Of a stretch of 20,040 nt of DNA, positions 18,052 through 20,040 are shown in pieces. This DNA is from a bacterium UBA2214 (GTDB taxonomy: Bacteria > Zhuqueibacterota > Zhuqueibacteria > Residuimicrobiales > Residuimicrobiaceae): contig DCUM01000200.1 of NCBI GenBank assembly GCA_002327255.1, positions 1-20,040 on the forward strand. Direction: 5' to 3'. Position 1 is the stretch's first letter; the number at the start of each line of letters is the position of its first letter. Position numbers and translations under genes: made by a program. The notes under the pieces are model-generated. The model was given only the letters and a program-made list of their open reading frames with translations, ran no database searches and was not told the origin of the DNA.

Positions 18052-18391
18052 GATGGATCTTTTCGATCAGGGTTTGGATGTGCGCCGCATACGCCAAAGA
18101 ATCGTCGTAAATAAAAACCATCTCCGGGACGTAACGCAGTCCAAGCCGGTGGCCGACTTCGCTGCGAATCCGCCCCAGATAATGCTGCAGGGATTGACCG
18201 GCTTTGACAATCTCTTTTTCTTCACCCAGAACGCTGAAAAATATTTTTGCGTGGCGGAGATCGTCCGACACGGTGACATTGGTGATGGTGATGAAGCCGA
18301 GATTGGCATTTTTCAATTCAAAGAGCAAATATTTGCTGACCTCTTCCTTGAGCAAGGCGGCGACGCGATCAGCGCGTTTATATTTCAGCAT
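18029..18391 (-). CDS. rbfA: 30S ribosome-binding factor RbfA
   Basis: A 120-residue protein with the single KH-like fold of RbfA, which acts in late 30S maturation near the 5' end of 16S rRNA. Diagnostic features are RADRVAALLKEEVSKYL at the N-terminus, TITNVTVSDDLRHAKIFFSV at 35-54, the RIRSEVGHRLGLRYVPEMVF segment near 74-93, and DDSLAYAAHI. Length is normal. It sits between DUF503 (8-base gap) and truB (23-base overlap), the standard order. Confidence 0.96.
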   Translation of the reverse strand: MLKYKRADRVAALLKEEVSKYLLFELKNANLGFITITNVTVSDDLRHAKIFFSVLGEEKEIVKAGQSLQHYLGRIRSEVGHRLGLRYVPEMVFIYDDSLAYAAHIQTLIEKIHHERDGEA

Positions 18392-18399
18392 GACAAGAC

Positions 18400-18687
18400 C
18401 TAAATTATTTCCAGTTGTTGTTTGAGCACCTGAACGTCATCGCAGGTTTCCACCAGCCGCAATATTTCAGACATGACCTGATCGATATAGCGCCGTTCAT
18501 TGGCGACCAGGGCAATTCCAAGCGTCGTGCGCTGCCATTTTTCATTCTCGTCGACTTCTGCGACCGAGACGTTGAATTTGTTATGGATGCGCGTTTTGAG
18601 GCTCTGCAGAACAAAGCGCTTCGATTTGAGCGATCCACTCTGCGGTATAAACAGATCTATTTGATAAAGTCCGACCAGCATGCTCAT
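18400..18687 (-). CDS. DUF503 family protein (YlxP-like)
   Basis: A 95-residue protein matching the DUF503/YlxP family: LVGLYQIDLFIPQSGSLKSK at 4-23, then RFVLQSLKTRIHNKFNVSVAEV, and TTLGIALVANERRYIDQVM. Genes of this family typically sit between infB and rbfA, as here. A link to ribosome maturation has been proposed from this position, but its biochemical role is not settled. The ATG at 18687 is 10 bases after the infB stop; a second ATG two codons later is an alternative start. Confidence 0.9.
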   Translation of the reverse strand: MSMLVGLYQIDLFIPQSGSLKSKRFVLQSLKTRIHNKFNVSVAEVDENEKWQRTTLGIALVANERRYIDQVMSEILRLVETCDDVQVLKQQLEII

Positions 18688-18697
18688 CCCGACGCGA

Positions 18698-20040
18698 TTA
18701 TTCGAGCGTGCGTTTGGTTTCGACGACTTTATAGGATTCGAGAATATCGTTCACCTTGAGATCGTCATAATTGGTCAAGCCGATGCCGCACTCGAATCCT
18801 GCCGCCACTTCCTTGCTATCGTCTTTGAAGCGTCTCAGGGACAAGATTTGTCCGTCGTGTATGAGGCGGTCATCGCGGTACACTTTGATGCGGTCGCTGC
18901 GGCTGATCTTGCCGGAGGTCACATAGCAGCCGGCAATCATGCCCACTTTGGGTACCTTGAAGACCTGGCGAATTTCAACCGTCGCCGTCAGTTCCTCGGA
19001 AATGGTGGGCGCCAGAAAGCCTTCCAGAGCGGATTTGATGTCATTGACGATGTCGTAAATGACATCGTACAAGCGGATGTCGATCTCCTCTTTGCCGGCC
19101 AGTTCCCGGGCTTTGGAGGTGGGACGGACATTGAAGCCGATGATGATGGCGCCGGATGCGGAAGCCAGCAGCACATCGGACTCGGAAATGGCGCCGACGC
19201 CTTTGTGAATGATCTCCACCGCCACTTCTTCGGTGCGCAAATTGATGAGCGTATCGGTGATGGCCTCGATGGAACCGTCAACGTCCGCTTTGAGAACCAC
19301 TGCCAGCTGCCGTACCTGCCCCTTTTGTATCTGGCGCGAGATTTCGTCCAGCGTGCGGGGATGACTGCTCCAGCGCTCATGCTCACGCTGCAACTGTTGC
19401 CGTTTCTGACTGATCTCGCGCGTGTCGCGTTCCGAACGCAGAACGATAATGGAATCGCCCGCCTGTGGCATGCCATCAAACCCCAGCACCTGGACCGGCG
19501 TGGAGGGTCCGGCTTTTTTAACACGGCGTCCATGATCATCGAACATGGAACGCACCTTGCCGCTGTAGGGACCGGCGATGAAAGGATCTCCGATCTTGAG
19601 GGAGCCGTTTTGCACCAGCACCGTGGCGACGACGCCCTTGCCGCGGTCGAGGCGGGATTCAATGATCACGCCGCGCGCCAATCGTTCCGGATTGGCTTTG
19701 AGATCAAGCACCTCCGCTTCAAGGAGAATATTGTCCAGCAACACTTCGACATTCTGACCGGTCTTGGCGGAGATTTCCACGCATTGATGTTTACCGCCCC
19801 ATTGTTCCACCAGCACGCCATATTTGGAAAGCTGCATGCGGATATTATCCGGATTGGCGCCCGGTTTGTCGACTTTGTTGATCGCCGCGATGATGGGCAC
19901 GTTGGCCGCCTTGGCATGGCTGATGGCTTCAATGGTTTGCGGCATGACATTATCATCGGCTGCCACGACCAGGATGACGATGTCGGTCACCTGAGCGCCG
20001 CGGGCGCGCATGGCGGTGAAGGCTTCGTGGCCCGGCGTGT
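18698..20040 (-). CDS. infB: Translation initiation factor IF-2 (partial, N-terminus outside window)
   Basis: The frame stays open to the window edge, so the gene continues beyond 20040; about 447 C-terminal residues are visible. The first visible residues include the GTPase G3 motif remnant TPGHEAFTAMRARGAQ. G4 follows as NKVDKP and G5 as SAKTG. Next come IF-2 domain II (with GKVRSMFDDHGRRVKKAGPS), domain III (around VDGSIEAITDTLINL and VGAISESDVLLASASGAII), and the C-terminal domain IV (TVEIRQVFKVPKVGMIAGCYV and FECGIGLTNYDDLKVNDILE) that binds fMet-tRNA. The missing portion should hold G1, G2 and the variable N-terminal region. It leads the visible translation operon. Confidence 0.97.
   Translation of the reverse strand, partial: TPGHEAFTAMRARGAQVTDIVILVVAADDNVMPQTIEAISHAKAANVPIIAAINKVDKPGANPDNIRMQLSKYGVLVEQWGGKHQCVEISAKTGQNVEVLLDNILLEAEVLDLKANPERLARGVIIESRLDRGKGVVATVLVQNGSLKIGDPFIAGPYSGKVRSMFDDHGRRVKKAGPSTPVQVLGFDGMPQAGDSIIVLRSERDTREISQKRQQLQREHERWSSHPRTLDEISRQIQKGQVRQLAVVLKADVDGSIEAITDTLINLRTEEVAVEIIHKGVGAISESDVLLASASGAIIIGFNVRPTSKARELAGKEEIDIRLYDVIYDIVNDIKSALEGFLAPTISEELTATVEIRQVFKVPKVGMIAGCYVTSGKISRSDRIKVYRDDRLIHDGQILSLRRFKDDSKEVAAGFECGIGLTNYDDLKVNDILESYKVVETKRTLE

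Overview
The window reads as chromosomal DNA of a free-living Gram-negative bacterium from the FCB (Fibrobacteres-Chlorobi-Bacteroidetes) side of the tree. A KSB1/Calditrichota/Ignavibacteria-like lineage fits best. The reasons are a PorV/PorQ-type outer-membrane protein, two secreted proteins ending in type IX secretion (T9SS) sorting domains (one with the YPNPFNP motif), a GldA/GldF/GldG-like ABC module, and fairly GC-rich DNA. The phylum is an inference; no rRNA is present.

Layout, plus strand (1-6118): the 3' part of a PorV/PorQ-family gene, a secreted beta-propeller protein with a T9SS tail, an NhaC-type Na+/H+ antiporter, and a secreted S51 (cyanophycinase-like) peptidase with a T9SS tail. 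Directly after nhaC lies a diverged second copy of its last 32 codons. The S51 protein appears to carry a second, degenerate copy of its own catalytic domain.

Layout, minus strand (6412-20040, transcribed right to left): the long conserved translation/RNA operon infB (partial)-DUF503/ylxP-rbfA-truB-ribF-rpsO. A four-gene GldA/F/G-like ABC plus DUF4340 cassette follows, then pnp, an M16 processing-type peptidase, a NodB-type polysaccharide deacetylase, a small MerR-type regulator, and tRNA-Pro(GGG) with an intrinsic terminator. The two gene blocks converge at about 6119-6411. The minus-strand genes are tightly packed, with overlaps or short gaps, apart from about 207 bp in front of pnp, about 77 bp around 16011-16087 and 77 bp in front of the DUF4340 gene.

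How the parts fit: the minus-strand block joins ribosome assembly and maturation (IF-2, RbfA, TruB, S15), flavin cofactor synthesis (RibF) and RNA turnover (PNPase). This is a widely conserved bacterial gene order, here interrupted between rpsO and pnp by the envelope ABC cassette. The plus-strand block is cell-surface and secretion oriented.

No CRISPR array, insertion sequence, prophage or obvious defence system is visible. The points most worth a second look are the nhaC tail duplication, the MerR reading frame that ends inside the tRNA-Pro gene, the tandem S51 domains, the rpsO/pnp interruption, and the nested inverted repeats in the pnp leader.
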